From contig JAYMGJ010000499.1 in assembly GCA_037178675.1 (NCBI GenBank), forward strand, positions 1-64,000: a stretch of DNA of 64,000 nt, given 5' to 3'. The number at the start of each line of letters is the position of its first letter. Positions within the stretch are counted from its first letter, which is position 1. Below are positions 33,266 through 43,619 of this stretch, piece after piece. The position numbers were made by a program, and so were the translations under genes. This stretch comes from Scleroderma bovista. Taxonomy: Eukaryota > Basidiomycota > Agaricomycetes > Boletales > Sclerodermataceae. The notes under the pieces are model-generated. The model saw only the letters and a list, made by a program, of their open reading frames with translations, had not been told where the DNA came from and did no database searches.

Positions 33266-34358
33266 CTACTTGGACTTGCCCTCTCCATCTTCGTCTCCCG
33301 ACTACTCTCCGTCTTCGTCTCCTGACTCCTCACCTTCCCCATCTGTCTCTTCCGACTCCTCCTGCTCCTCACTCTCCTCGGGCTTCGCCTTGCCCTTGCC
33401 CTTCGGGTCCCTCGCATCTACGACCCTCTTCGTTTCCCAGGTGATCCCTTCCACCTTTCGACCAAGCTTCACCAGCTCTCTGGTGTTGCGGTCGATCGCT
33501 GCCACAATTTCCCCGAGTCGGTGGTCTAGGACCAGCACAACTGGGTCCGGGCGATTTGATGGCCCAGCCACCGAGAACCCTCCCATCGCCGCCTCGATCT
33601 CCTCCATACTTGCAGCATCGGCAATCGTCTTCTTCGACTGTTTCCTCTTTTCACCTCCTCTCGGCGACATTTTTGCCTCCACCGTCCTCTTGCTTTGCTT
33701 TCTCTTCTCTCCACTTGCCGACCTCTCCATCGTGGCCGTCGACACACTGAAGGTGCACTTGATCTTGGATTGTTGACACTGACTGCAAGTCGGTGTGTGC
33801 GCACTGTTGGCCAGCTCGCACCTGTCACTGTTGCCACTTTGCCTGCATCGGTCACAAGGGGGCCTGAAGCCCATTATGCCTGTGTTCGAGCAGGCAGTCA
33901 CCTGTCAGGGCTATTCAATAATAAATCAGCAAAAGTCAAATAAAGAAATACCAACGACGCACCTTAGGCTTCGGCCCCAGCCCTAAATGTTCCTGCATCG
34001 CCTCGCCAGCCGCCAGTGACTCGGCCTTCTCTCTCACCCTCACCTCCGCCTCAGCCTTGCGCCTCGCCTCAAAATCCATTCGCGCCTTCACCTCAGCGAC
34101 TCGCTTTGCCTCCTCTTTGGCATTCCGCTTCTCTTCGGTGACAATTCTCGCCTCTTCCTCAGCCTTCTTCCTGGCAGCCTCCTCTGCCAACCTCCTTGCC
34201 TCTTTCTCAGCCGCCTGTTTCATCAATCGCTCCCGTCGCCAATGTGACTGTTCATCGAACTTGGCGATTTGTACTTAGATCGAATTGGTCGGCTTCCCTT
34301 CCAACTCAGGCAAGGGGGTGCGCGTCCAATCAACATTGTCAGTGTTGCTAGCGGACAT
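33266..34358 (-). pseudogene. Antisense cysteine-cluster protein gene in Gypsy-1
   Basis: Minus-strand gene between pol and the 3' LTR of Gypsy-1. It starts at ATG 34358 (MSASNTDNVDWTRTPLPEL) and has a long Glu/Ala/Arg/Lys coiled coil (34226-33960). An intron of about 50-65 bp (GTGCGT...CAG) follows. Then comes a cysteine cluster CDRCRQSGNSDRC...CSQCQQSKIKC, a basic region and an acidic Glu/Asp tail. Breaks: TAA at 34277-34275 and TAG at 33304-33302; the frame otherwise continues to 33266. The CX2CX6C pattern resembles fungal Zn2Cys6 or related DNA-binding clusters, but only some canonical spacings are met. Function is inferred only; it could be an element-encoded regulator or a captured host gene. 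Confidence 0.68.
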
Positions 34359-34420
34359 GTTTAAATTGAGGATGTTATGAAGGAAAGAATTTGTTGGGTT
34401 ACCGTCACTGAAGGCCAGTC

Positions 34421-34430
34421 TTAAATATGC
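34421..34430 (-). promoter_or_regulatory. Possible TATA box of antisense gene
   Basis: GCATATTTAA on the minus strand, about 63 bp upstream of the start codon of the antisense gene and about 23 bp from the Gypsy-3 insertion point. Assigned by motif and position only. Confidence 0.4.
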
Positions 34431-34452
34431 CCTAACCGATTTTCAAACACAG

Positions 34453-34790
34453 TGAGACAACCCTGGGCAAACACCAAGGACCCGACCACATGCTAAGACT
34501 CTGAGAGGGATAGGACACGAGTATCTAGAACAAAGACCCAAGATGAGCTTGAATGAGGAGCCTCTGGGTGCTGGATTGCACTGTATATATACAACTATAT
34601 ACAAGGGCTATGTGAGGCTATCCATGAGGCTACATGGAGCTAAGGCTATGCGTAATGATGTCAAGGGTGGTAGCGTGTACAGCATGAGGCACAGGTCTAG
34701 ACTAGGTAGATAAGATAGAGGCTGTACACTAAGATAAGATAAACACTATCTAATCGCAGATTAGATAAGATAAAAAGTTGGTTTGTAACA
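34453..34790 (-). repeat. Gypsy-3 3' LTR
   Basis: 338-bp LTR, on the plus strand TGAGACAACC...GGTTTGTAACA. It lacks a ~30-bp segment found in the other LTR. It has TATATATAC around 34587 and repeated AGATAAGATA units (34710-34775). Confidence 0.9.
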
Positions 34791-34801
34791 CTACTCCCCC
34801 C

Positions 34802-37800
34802 TCAGGTGCAGGATTCCAGACTGCAGAACTGAGCGTCGCAAACCATGAGGCTTTCGGGGATACGACTAAATAACGAGTTAAAGTCTGCTTGGGCCATACG
34901 AAGCTTCCAAGGAGCAGCGGGATTCTCTTGGTAAAACTGCTCGACTACTAGAGGAGAATTCTTCAAATTAGACAAGAGTTCCCATGTTCTCCCGTGTTCT
35001 TTGTACCCTTTCCAGTGCACCAGGTACTGGAGCTGTCTTTTATAAATACGAGAAGCTACTACATAGTCTACTTCATATTCTTCATCGTGTTCTTCAGAAA
35101 CATGTACCAGACCAGGCCGGGACACGGGTTGACTGGGAAGAGGACCTAAATAAGGCTTAACTCGAGAAACATTCACAACCGGGTGAATCCGAAGAGTTTT
35201 CGGGAGCTTAAGCTCAACTGCATTCGGGGTTACATGAGTGACCTCATAGGGGCCAATCCACTTTTCTGTAAGCTTCTTAGAAGTGCGATTTAGCATGCGA
35301 AGATTGTCCATAGAAAGCCAAACTTGTTGGCCTACAAGATAGTCCAGGCAGGATTTCTATGCTTATCTGCCTGAAGCTTCATATTTCGTTTTGCCTTCTC
35401 AGAAGACTCAACAACTTTATTAAATATAGCAGCAAAGTCCTTAGCCGCTGGGGCTACTGTGTCTACCGGTTCAACACCCATACGAGGGGAATAACTCCGG
35501 GTAATTCCAAATGGGGAATCAGTAGTGACTTCTGAAACCGTGTTGTTCCAGACGAACTGGGCAATCTTGATCCACTTGGCCCATTCATTCTGTCAATCAT
35601 TTATGTAGGTTCGGAGATACTGATTAATTTCGCAGTTCAACCGCTCTGTTTGACCATCGGTTTGAGGGTGAAATGCTGTAGACATTTTCCTTTTTACGCC
35701 TAATAGTTTATACAACTCCCCCAGGAAGTTGCTTGCAAAGACTGATCCATGGTCAGAGATAACAGAAGATGGGAGTCCATGCTGACACCAGAAATGGTCT
35801 CTAAATAACTCAGCGGTTGACAGGGCGGTTTCCTCCTTTGTACAAGGCACAAATATATAATTGTAACCGAGGGATTCCGGCATCTCGGTAAAGTCCATTG
35901 TGACATCAAGCCACGGGCTACTAGGAGTAGGGAGAGGAACAAGACTTCCAGAAGTCTTTTGATTCAATACCTTGGAGTGTTGGCACTTTTGACAGTGCTT
36001 CACATAGGTTTGAATCTGCTCTTTCATCCCTTTCCACGAATAGTGCTTCCTGAGCGCATTATACATAGCTTTTACTCCTTTATGCCCAGCAACAGGAGTG
36101 TCGTGAAAGTTTGTAATGAGCGACTGTCACTCTTCATAAGACTGATCAGTGACATCAATCAGTTTAATAGATACCGGATTTAACAGGACTTGGTCCTTGT
36201 TATTGTCGGAACTTGATACGTAATGGTCCGATCGCCTGCTAAGTGGATCTGCAACGTGCATCTGAGTTCCCTTTTTATAAATTAACGAGTAGTTAAACCA
36301 TGTCATCCACATTTGCCAGCGCGCTTGGTGCTTAGACAGGTTCTGTGACTTGATAAAGTACGTTAAATTATGGTGGTCCATATATATCTCAAAAGCATAA
36401 GGAGTGGCTTTGAGATAATGGTGCCAGGCCTCAGTTGCTTTTATGATGGCCAGCATTTCTTTACCGTGAATAGGATAGTTTCATTCGGGAGGCGTCATGG
36501 AATGTGACATATACACAATGGGTCTGAATTCACTGTCTTCGCACTTCACAGATATCACTCCCCCGACGGTGAACTCAGATGTGTCTGTTTCCAGGCGGAA
36601 TTCACAGTCCTGATCGGGGTATTGAAGTACCAGAGCACGAGTAAAGGCAGCTTTCAAAGCCTCAAATGCAGTGCATTCCTTCTCTCTGAAGTTAAATATG
36701 GTATCTTTACACATAAGGTCCATCATGGGTCTAGCCATGATCGCATAATCTTTAATAAAGTGTCTATAGAAGTTACCGAGACCTAAGAACACGCGAACCT
36801 GCTTTATGTTCATTGGCTCAGGCCACTTCAAGATAGCATTAACTTTTTCAGGGTCCATTTTGATACCATCACGTGAAACAATCATACCGAGGAAGTTGAC
36901 TTCGGTGACTCTGAAGTGACACTTCTCAGGTTTGACATAAAGATCATTATTACGTAAATGTTTCAAAACTTCTAGCACGATTCTATCATGCTTTTCCTGA
37001 TCGTCCGTGTCCGTAAATATCATAAGGTCATTGATATACACCACGCAGACATCCGACATATTGTGGAATATCTCATTCATCATCTTTTGGAATGTTGTGG
37101 GTGAATTACATAGACTGAAACACATTACTAATGGCTCAAAAGCCTCTTTGTGCATTACAAATGCAGCTTTCCATTCATCACCTTCGCAAATCCTCACATT
37201 GTTGTAACCCCAACGAAGATCCATCTTTGTGAAGAGTTTGCAACCCTTAAGCTTGTCTACCAGCTGAGAGATAAGCGGCAGCAGATAATTATTCTTGATC
37301 ATCCAGTCGTTTACATAATGGTAATCCTGTACCATGCACTTCTTGCCGTCCTTTTTTGGGATAAAGAAGACCGGTGACATCTGCTGACTAATAGAAGGCC
37401 AGATGTACCCTTTGGCGAGTTGATCATCCAGGAATGATTTGACCTCTTTTTGTTCATCAACAGAGAGTGGAATAAGCCTTCCCTTTTTGGGCGGGAAGTC
37501 TTCCTTTAGATCAATTCCATGATCCCAAGGTTTCCTTAGCGGCATGTGCTCTGTCGACTTTTTACTAAATATGTCTAAGAATTCCCAGTACTCTTTAGGC
37601 ACCTGCTTCTGAGCTTCTTCTAGGGTTGACTCATCAATAGCGACCTTTGATTCATGAGCTTTCAAAGCTTGCACCCAAGTTTCCTGAGATTTGTTCTCTT
37701 GTAATAACTTAGCAAAGTGTGTTTCCAAGAGCGACTTGCACTCTGGAGGACACTGAGTTAAATTAACTTTGCCGATAACCCAATCTATATCGGGATTATG

Positions 37801-38534
37801 CTTTTGAAGCCAGGTGTGGCCAAGGATAAGTGGTACTTTTTCAAGGCATGTGACGGCACACCACAGCTTTTCAGCGTGTTTCCCAATACCGACTGTTAAC
37901 AATACATAGTGCATGATATTGCCTTCCTGGTTCCTGGTGCCATCTACGTTAAGCACAGGGATGGGCTTTACCAGCTTAGATAACTGAAGGTGTTGGTCAA
38001 GAGCCCAGCTCTTGTCAACAAAACAGCCCATAGTGCCACTGTCTAGCAGGGTGCCTACCTTAATAGAAGGGGTCCGCGGATGCAGACCAGTACCATCACT
38101 TCACATTCCATGGTGAAGGACCTCTGTAAGTCCATAGAAACTTCCAAGTTGCCGGTGGGACTTTCCGGTTTCTTAGATGCCAAAGAAGGATAAAGAACAT
38201 TTTTATTCGATTGGGAATTAAGCATGCTCAATTTTACTTCCGGTGCCAAGCCCTTTGCAGGGACCCCCTTAGAAGGTACAGAACAGTCCGAGTCACAGTC
38301 CATACTACCAACGGATAAAACAGAAAAGCAAGAAGGAGAAACCGAGACAGAAGAAACTACTGAAGACACTTTTTTGTAGGTTTTCACTATTTTTGTACGT
38401 AACAAAGCAATGCAGTATTTAAATATTTCCTGCACAGCAGGAGTAGTAGTATGAGAAAGTCTATAGTCCAGAATACATACAGCTGTGTCCAAAGAAGATT
38501 TGAGAGCGAGGATGCCTGATGTGTCCTCACTCAC
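34802..38534 (-). pseudogene. Gypsy-3 pol with chromodomain
   Basis: Pol runs in a different frame from gag, starting by overlap with the gag stop at 38536-38534, which suits frameshift expression. Protease: TLLDSGTMGCFVDK near 38050 (a frameshift here separates the N-terminal linker). RT: KKDGKKCMVQDY, TKMDLRWGYNNVRI, and YIND (about 37027-37038) instead of YIDD. RNase H: ETDTSEFTVGGV, GKEMLAII, VADPLSR. Integrase: GHKGV...CQKCQHSK, TMDFTEMP, SDHGSVFASNF, GQTERLNCEINQYLR. A C-terminal chromodomain (YEVDYVVASRI, YLVHWKGY) ends at 34802; such domains steer integration to heterochromatin (family knowledge). TGA at 36483-36481, 36129-36127 and 35595-35593 replaces predicted Arg; further stops lie near 35330. 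Confidence 0.9.
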
Positions 38535-39532
38535 TAATCTTTTAAATCTCTGAAGAATGCTTGCATTTCTGCAAATGTCATCCCTCTTACTGCATTTAGC
38601 CAGTCATCCTCTGGCTGGGCTTGCATTGCCTGTGCTTGTTGTTGCCCACGACGAGGGCGACATGGCTTTGTGCACTCACGTGTGATGTGGCCAAATAATT
38701 GGCAATTGTAGCATTGGGGCCCTTTACCCCTTTGCTGGTTTGTCTCAGCGGCACCTATATCCATGGGGGTACCACTCCTGGATGCGGCTGAAGACAAATA
38801 ATTTTGGCCCTGGTAGTAGCGGGCTGACCCCTGACTCTGAACATTGATGAGGAAAAGCTCCTGGGCTCTCCCCATTTCGCGAGACGAAGCTGCTAGTTGG
38901 GCATATGTGTCCTGACGCATGTTCTGCAGGTAGATTTGCTCCAAGGGTTTCTTCTGGAGTGCATGTTCGAGGAGGTCATGAGTGTAATCATCTACGCACC
39001 CACTTTGGTTCTTGAGCGCCTTGAACTGCGCTAAGAAGTTGTCGATCCTCTGCCTAGGGCCCTGCCTCAGGCGGAGAAGTTGGGCATGTGCCCACTCAGC
39101 ATTGTTTCCAGGGAGAAAGAACCTTTCTATCTCTTCCGAGAAGTCATCCCAAGTGGGCCACACTGGCAGAGGCGCAGGTTGGCCTGCTGGTACAGGCAGG
39201 GCATTGGCGAGGGCTTGTGCGGCCGCCATGCAGCTGTCCAAGCAAACTTGAGCCCACCAACCAGCTTTTGGGCCAGTGAGCTGAGAGAGTACTGCCACGG
39301 TGACCTTGGCATCGGTCGCTCCCTCCATTGAGATCTGGAGCCAAATTTTAATTTTTGACCACCACTCATGGAACCTCTGAGGGGAGCCATCATAACTCCC
39401 GGGATCTGCGACCACCTTCTTGCGCGGCAGCGGTGCAGGCTGAGGCTGTGCAGCCACAAGGGCCACAATATGGGCCTGAAGGTTGATCTGTCCCTGGATA
39501 AGCTGTCCAAGGAGCTGGTTGAGATCTGCCAT
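38534..39532 (-). CDS. Gypsy-3 gag
   Basis: 332-residue open frame, apparently intact. MADLNQLLGQLIQGQ opens it, followed by a Pro/Gln-rich part, the gag domain (VADPGSYDGSPQRFHEWWSKI, FSEEIERFF, LLRLRQGPRQRIDNFLAQFK), the PMDIGA motif and a zinc knuckle CYNCQLFGHITREC. It ends with TAG at 38536-38534, where pol overlaps. It coats element RNA in virus-like particles. It is the longest undamaged protein in the window, although its element is dead in pol. Confidence 0.9.
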   Translation of the reverse strand: MADLNQLLGQLIQGQINLQAHIVALVAAQPQPAPLPRKKVVADPGSYDGSPQRFHEWWSKIKIWLQISMEGATDAKVTVAVLSQLTGPKAGWWAQVCLDSCMAAAQALANALPVPAGQPAPLPVWPTWDDFSEEIERFFLPGNNAEWAHAQLLRLRQGPRQRIDNFLAQFKALKNQSGCVDDYTHDLLEHALQKKPLEQIYLQNMRQDTYAQLAASSREMGRAQELFLINVQSQGSARYYQGQNYLSSAASRSGTPMDIGAAETNQQRGKGPQCYNCQLFGHITRECTKPCRPRRGQQQAQAMQAQPEDDWLNAVRGMTFAEMQAFFRDLKD

Positions 39533-40341
39533 AATGAACTAGTAGGGGTGGAGGTGGGAATAGGGGGTAGGTCTTTGTTTAACCGGTTGGAGACGGGAAG
39601 ACCAGAACGTGCGGTGGCGAGCGAGAGGGAGGTCTGGCAGGGGCGGGACAGGAAGGGAACGGTGGAAACCGAGGAGGACTTGAATTTCGAAGTCGCTGAC
39701 AAGGCGACTGTAGGGGGCAACGGCGTTGGTAAACTGGAACTCTTCCTCGATCACCAACTCCCTTTCTTGTACTTTGATAAGGGTGTCAGGATGGGGACCG
39801 TAAATGATTGCCAAGTGCTCCTGTTGTGCTTTGACGAGGTGACGGGAAACTGGTAAGGTATGGTGGTAACGTAAGGGGTGATGTAAAGGTAAAGCTATTT
39901 GGGACTAGATCCCCACAGGTGTTCCACTAAACTAAGTGTAAGACATTGTTCGCCTGTCACGCTCGCCAGGTCAGGGCAGTGGCACAGCTATGCAAAGAAC
40001 AAATGGCTAGTGGCTGCAGATCACAGGTCTACCTCTGCACAGACGCAGGAACTACGAGTATGTATAGCTCAATTGCCTTGAGGCTGCGAACCTCTCTTGA
40101 TCGGGCACCGCTCTTCAGACACCAGGCACGACCCTGGGCTGGTGTACAGTACGTAAAGAGACAGTGCTAAAAACTCCCAATGCTGAAGCACTACGGGAAT
40201 GGCACTAAAGGCTGGCCATGAACAAAATGGAAGGTGTGAAGAGGAAGCTCCTTAACCCTGGAGTCTGGGTATAGTTTCCCTTTACTAGGCTGGGGAACAG
40301 CGTGTGGAAGAACAAGTAGATGGTTTAGATTCGAGCTCAGG
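39533..40341 (-). other. Gypsy-3 leader
   Basis: About 800 bp between the 5' LTR and gag. It includes a frame in phase with gag (39814-39539) ending in TAG nine bases before the gag ATG; this could be a former N-terminal extension or chance. No gene is assigned. Confidence 0.55.
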
Positions 40342-40709
40342 TGAGACACCCCTAGGCAAACACCAAGGACCTGACCACACGCTAAGACTCTGAGAGGGAT
40401 AGGACACAAGTATCTAGAGCAAAGACCCAAGATGAGCTCGAATGGGGAGCCTCTGGGTGCTGGATTGCACTGTATATATACTACTATATATGAGGGCTAC
40501 ACAAGGCTATCCATGAGGCTACATGCAGTAAAGGCTATGTAATGACATCACTGTGGAGCTAAGGCTATGCGTAATGATGTCAAGGGTGGCAGCGTGTACA
40601 GCATGAGGCACAGGTCTAGACTAGATAGATAAGATAGAGGCTGTACACTAAGATAAGATAAACACTATCTAATCACAGATTAGATAAGATAAAAAGTTGG
40701 TTCGTAACA
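40342..40709 (-). repeat. Gypsy-3 5' LTR
   Basis: 368-bp LTR, on the plus strand TGAGACACCC...GGTTCGTAACA. Compared with 34453-34790 it has an extra ~30 bp that looks like a diverged duplication of the GCTAAGGCTATG segment (about 40530-40560). Confidence 0.9.
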
Positions 40710-40785
40710 CCCAGACAATGGCCGCACACATTCGGTGTGGAATACACATTGCAGCCTCGTGGGCTCAGCCCTAAGAGGGGGATAC

Positions 40786-41411
40786 TGTCATGACCATGAC
40801 ACCCGATCACCCTGTACCCTATTGTCCAATCGCATCCACATGTTCACCATCTGTTCTATTGTATGTACTTCCTTTTCCGTTGCTCTCTATCTGTCCTGTA
40901 TCGCCACCAATCGGTGAGCGTGTTGTCTGTTCTGTCTCTCTGTACAATTACCTAATATGTTTCCTTTCTTGTTTCCGGTTACCATATGTTCCCGTCGTGT
41001 CTCATTACTAATATGATACTCATCGGTAATCTGGTTATCGCACTTACCGTACTTACTCAGCATGCAGTGCTACTGCGCTCGTCATTCGTTGGTAATCCTG
41101 ACTTCCCATACATCGCCTCATCCGTTCCACTCAGTATAAATACTTAGATACTCGGTCTGTTGTAGTTTCAGTTTGAATATCGAATAAGATACTTCTCATC
41201 TGTTCTCTCTTTGTGCTCTCTGCCTCTGCCCTCGTACAAGTACTCGGTCGTTGACCGTTTACCCTCAGACTCTCCATATAACCCTTGGTCGGCCTTCCTA
41301 ATACTCGGGAAGCGTGACTATGCTATGTAGCATCTCAGTCTTACCGCTAGGCCAACCTCTGACCCCCAGACCCCTCATAGAGATCAGATTGGTGAAGAAC
41401 TGGTCTTGACA
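40786..41411 (+). repeat. Gypsy-1 3' LTR
   Basis: 626-bp LTR preceded by the purine tract at 40771-40785. It ends GGTCTTGACA and is followed by the CCAGC duplication. Confidence 0.93.
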
Positions 41412-41924
41412 CCAGCAGAACACATTTCTCTTTCCCATGTAACAGACAACACAGACTGCAATGGTTTCCACACCAAAGTCTTTGCAATTCCGTGAACAAA
41501 GTCTAACCCTAAAGAGGAAGATGTAAACTGGGCCAGACAAGATGGACCAACAGACCTGCTCAGTGCTTTCAACAAGCACCTCAAGATAAACAACCCCCCA
41601 CTCAATGGCCCTCTCTTTGCATATAAAAAAGGTCAGACCCATCGGCCACTAACCAGGTATGCTTTCATCACCCAACTCAACAAAACTGCCAAAGCAGCAG
41701 GTCTGGACCCAGTTCATGGACATGGAATTAGAATCGAAGCCACTCTAGAGCACTTACTCAGGGGAGTTCCTTTTGAAGTCATAAAGGTCAAAGGCCACTG
41801 GGAAAGTGATACCTTTCAGCTGTATTTGAGAAAGCACAACCAAATCCTGGCCCCTTATATGCAGGCCATGCTAGCTGAAACAGCTTTTGAGTTTACAAGG
41901 ATCACCACACCCCCCATATGCTGA
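41412..41924 (+). pseudogene. Tyrosine recombinase, C-terminal half
   Basis: Continues the gene cut at 9456 (NPA / EHISLSHV). TGA at 41493-41495 sits where PRTK is expected. Then follow EEDVNWARQDGPTDL, GPLFAYKKG, the catalytic box HGHGIRIEATLEHLLRGVPF (His and Arg) and KVKGHW. The nucleophile Tyr is in LYLRKHNQILAPYMQA. The frame ends at 41922-41924. H, R and Y of the active site are kept; the first Arg is lost in the N-terminal half. Confidence 0.8.
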
Positions 41925-42118
41925 TCGTAAGTTGTCATCCCTCCTATTGCCAGGGATTGGAGCATTAGCCCATCACGTCAGGTCTCTTATTCTTTGGGTA
42001 ATGCAGCTAACACTTGTCTCCTTTAGGTTTGTCTCAATCACAACTGGAAGGCACTGCATGCCTTCACCCACATCCTCTCTGCACACTCTTTACTTGGTCC
42101 CTCACTACTAGCTACATC

Positions 42119-42635
42119 TAGAGTTTAAAAGTCCAGTCCATAGAACTGCAAAATGACCAGAAACTGGACTGGACTGGACTGGTTGCAACTGGACTGCAGT
42201 TGCCAGTTGCCTACTTTTGAGAATGATGAAAAAGACCAGTTGCAACCAGTTGCAACCACATTATGTAAGCAATACATATATGGTATAAAAACCCCTATAT
42301 TACAGGCTAATTTTGGCCTGCAGTGGGTCTTAAGGGGTGTAAAACTGATCTTTTTGGATGAAATATGGCACAAATAAATATATAATGACTTGTATATAAT
42401 TACTACAGTCTATAAATAGTATTTAGATGCTATCTGACACACCTTTGATGTGAAAAACATCAATAAAATGCAAAAAAAAAACTGGTTTTTTAGTGGTTTG
42501 GACCAATTTTTTAGCGGTTTTGGACCAGTCTTTAAGTGGTCCATGAACCATTCCCAGGCTTCCAAAAGTGGTCCAATCCAGTCCTCTTCCAAAAAAAGGC
42601 AAAAAAACCGGACTGGACTGGACTTTAAAACTCTA
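42119..42635. mobile_element. hAT-type MITE, copy 1
   Basis: 517-bp non-coding element with TIRs TAGAGTTTAAAAGTCCAGTC / reverse complement, and a perfect 8-bp duplication GCTACATC (42111-42118, 42636-42643). The interior has tandem GGACT units (ACTGGACTGGACTGGACTGG) and GTTGCAACTGG motifs. An 8-bp duplication and TAGxG ends fit the hAT superfamily. Confidence 0.88.
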
Positions 42636-42706
42636 GCTACATCTCCAGTCACATAAACAACTCACAAAGATATGCATTTCTCACATATTGTCCAGTTGAT
42701 GTTGTC

Positions 42707-42793
42707 CACAAGTCTAAGTCTACACTAATATGGGTTGCAGTTTTGTGTGCACTTCATTGATGGTTTACACTGGGTGCACATGTGACTTCAACA
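42707..42793 (-). repeat. Copia-1 LTR fragment, CpG-depleted
   Basis: About 87 bp matching the outer end of the Copia-1 LTR (AAGTCTACACTAATATGGGT...GTGACTTCAACA). Almost every CpG of the Copia-1 copy is TG or CA here. Confidence 0.85.
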
Positions 42794-42800
42794 TATCATA

Positions 42801-43619
42801 AGATAGGGCCATTTCAGTTTCAACCAAGGTGTGACTGTGTGTGATGGGTGTGATACAGTGCAGTCACATCACATGGATAAGGTGTCTGGTGAAAGCCTAT
42901 TGCAAAGTCCAAAGTAAGATCAGTATCTAGTATCTACAATCAAGAGGTATCAAAACCTCTCTCAACATTAATGTATGGGATAAAATAGGAGGGTCTATCT
43001 TTGTGAGAGAAGGTCCGAGCCTCTGCTGGCCTTCCTGTTCACCATGAATACTGGTCACCCAGGGCCAACCTCAATACCCAAATCAACCCCTGAACATGCA
43101 CCCAAGGTCATTTTCAGTTGCAAGGATGAGTGGGAACACTTCCGCTCAAGGTCACAGTTAAGATCCCAGTTGACTCTGCATACACTGTCCCCAAGTACAA
43201 CCATCACTGCTGACTGGCAGTCAATCAATGGAGTATTAATGATCATGGGCAGTGAATTGCAAACTCACATTCTCCATGCATACGGCCCAAGATTTTTTAT
43301 GCCCGCACTGTGTCCTTTCCTGGACCTAGGCATGGGTTGTGGACTGGCCAGTAGGTCGGAGGTTGCACACTTAGTAAGCAAGGACTTAACTTCATAATTA
43401 TTTCCATGTTAACTTTAATAGCACTAAGGCTTCTTGTTGACGACATTTAAAAAAAATCTATGACTGAAGAAATGTCCAAATAGATCACATCTTTTACTCT
43501 TCAGTCACCGTTTTTCTACTTTTTGTGATGCTAAGATGCCTTAGTATTTACACTGAGTCTGTCACACCTTTAGCTTGACATGCTGAATAAGCTTTGTCGA
43601 AACTGAAATGGCCCTATCT
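42801..43619. mobile_element. TIR element with TA duplication (mariner-type MITE)
   Basis: 819 bp bounded by AGATAGGGCCATTTCAGTTT and its reverse complement, flanked by TA on both sides. A TA duplication fits the Tc1/mariner superfamily. An open frame at 43044-43397 (117 residues, including DWQSINGVLMIMGSELQTHI) does not look like a transposase and I do not recognise it. Confidence 0.75.

Larger units (their letters stand above)
34453..40709 (-). mobile_element. Gypsy-3, chromovirus-type Ty3/gypsy element
   Basis: Minus-strand gypsy element inserted upstream of the antisense gene of Gypsy-1. LTRs are 34453-34790 and 40342-40709. Flanking bases are CACAG (34448-34452) and CCCAG (40710-40714), a target duplication with one mismatch. 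The purine tract CCTGAGGGGGGAGTAG (minus strand) abuts the 3' LTR. Gag, protease, RT, RNase H, integrase and a C-terminal chromodomain are all present, but with stops and a lost RT Asp. Confidence 0.92.
9457..41411 (+). mobile_element. Gypsy-1, complete Ty3/gypsy element swollen by nested insertions
   Basis: A gypsy element with both LTRs (9457-10083, 40786-41411) and a perfect CCAGC duplication (9452-9456, 41412-41416) in the tyrosine-recombinase pseudogene. It spans about 32 kb only because it holds the Plavaka element (10741-29200) and Gypsy-3 (34453-40709); without them it is about 7.2 kb. Order: LTR, gag, protease, RT, RNase H, integrase, antisense cysteine-cluster gene, purine tract (CTAAGAGGGGGATAC, 40771-40785), LTR. 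The coding part has many TGA stops and a deletion after integrase, so it is inactive. Confidence 0.93.

Noticed and set aside
39368..39856. 162-residue plus-strand frame
   Set aside because: Shadow across Gypsy-3 gag start and leader, no domain; its reverse strand explains the conservation.
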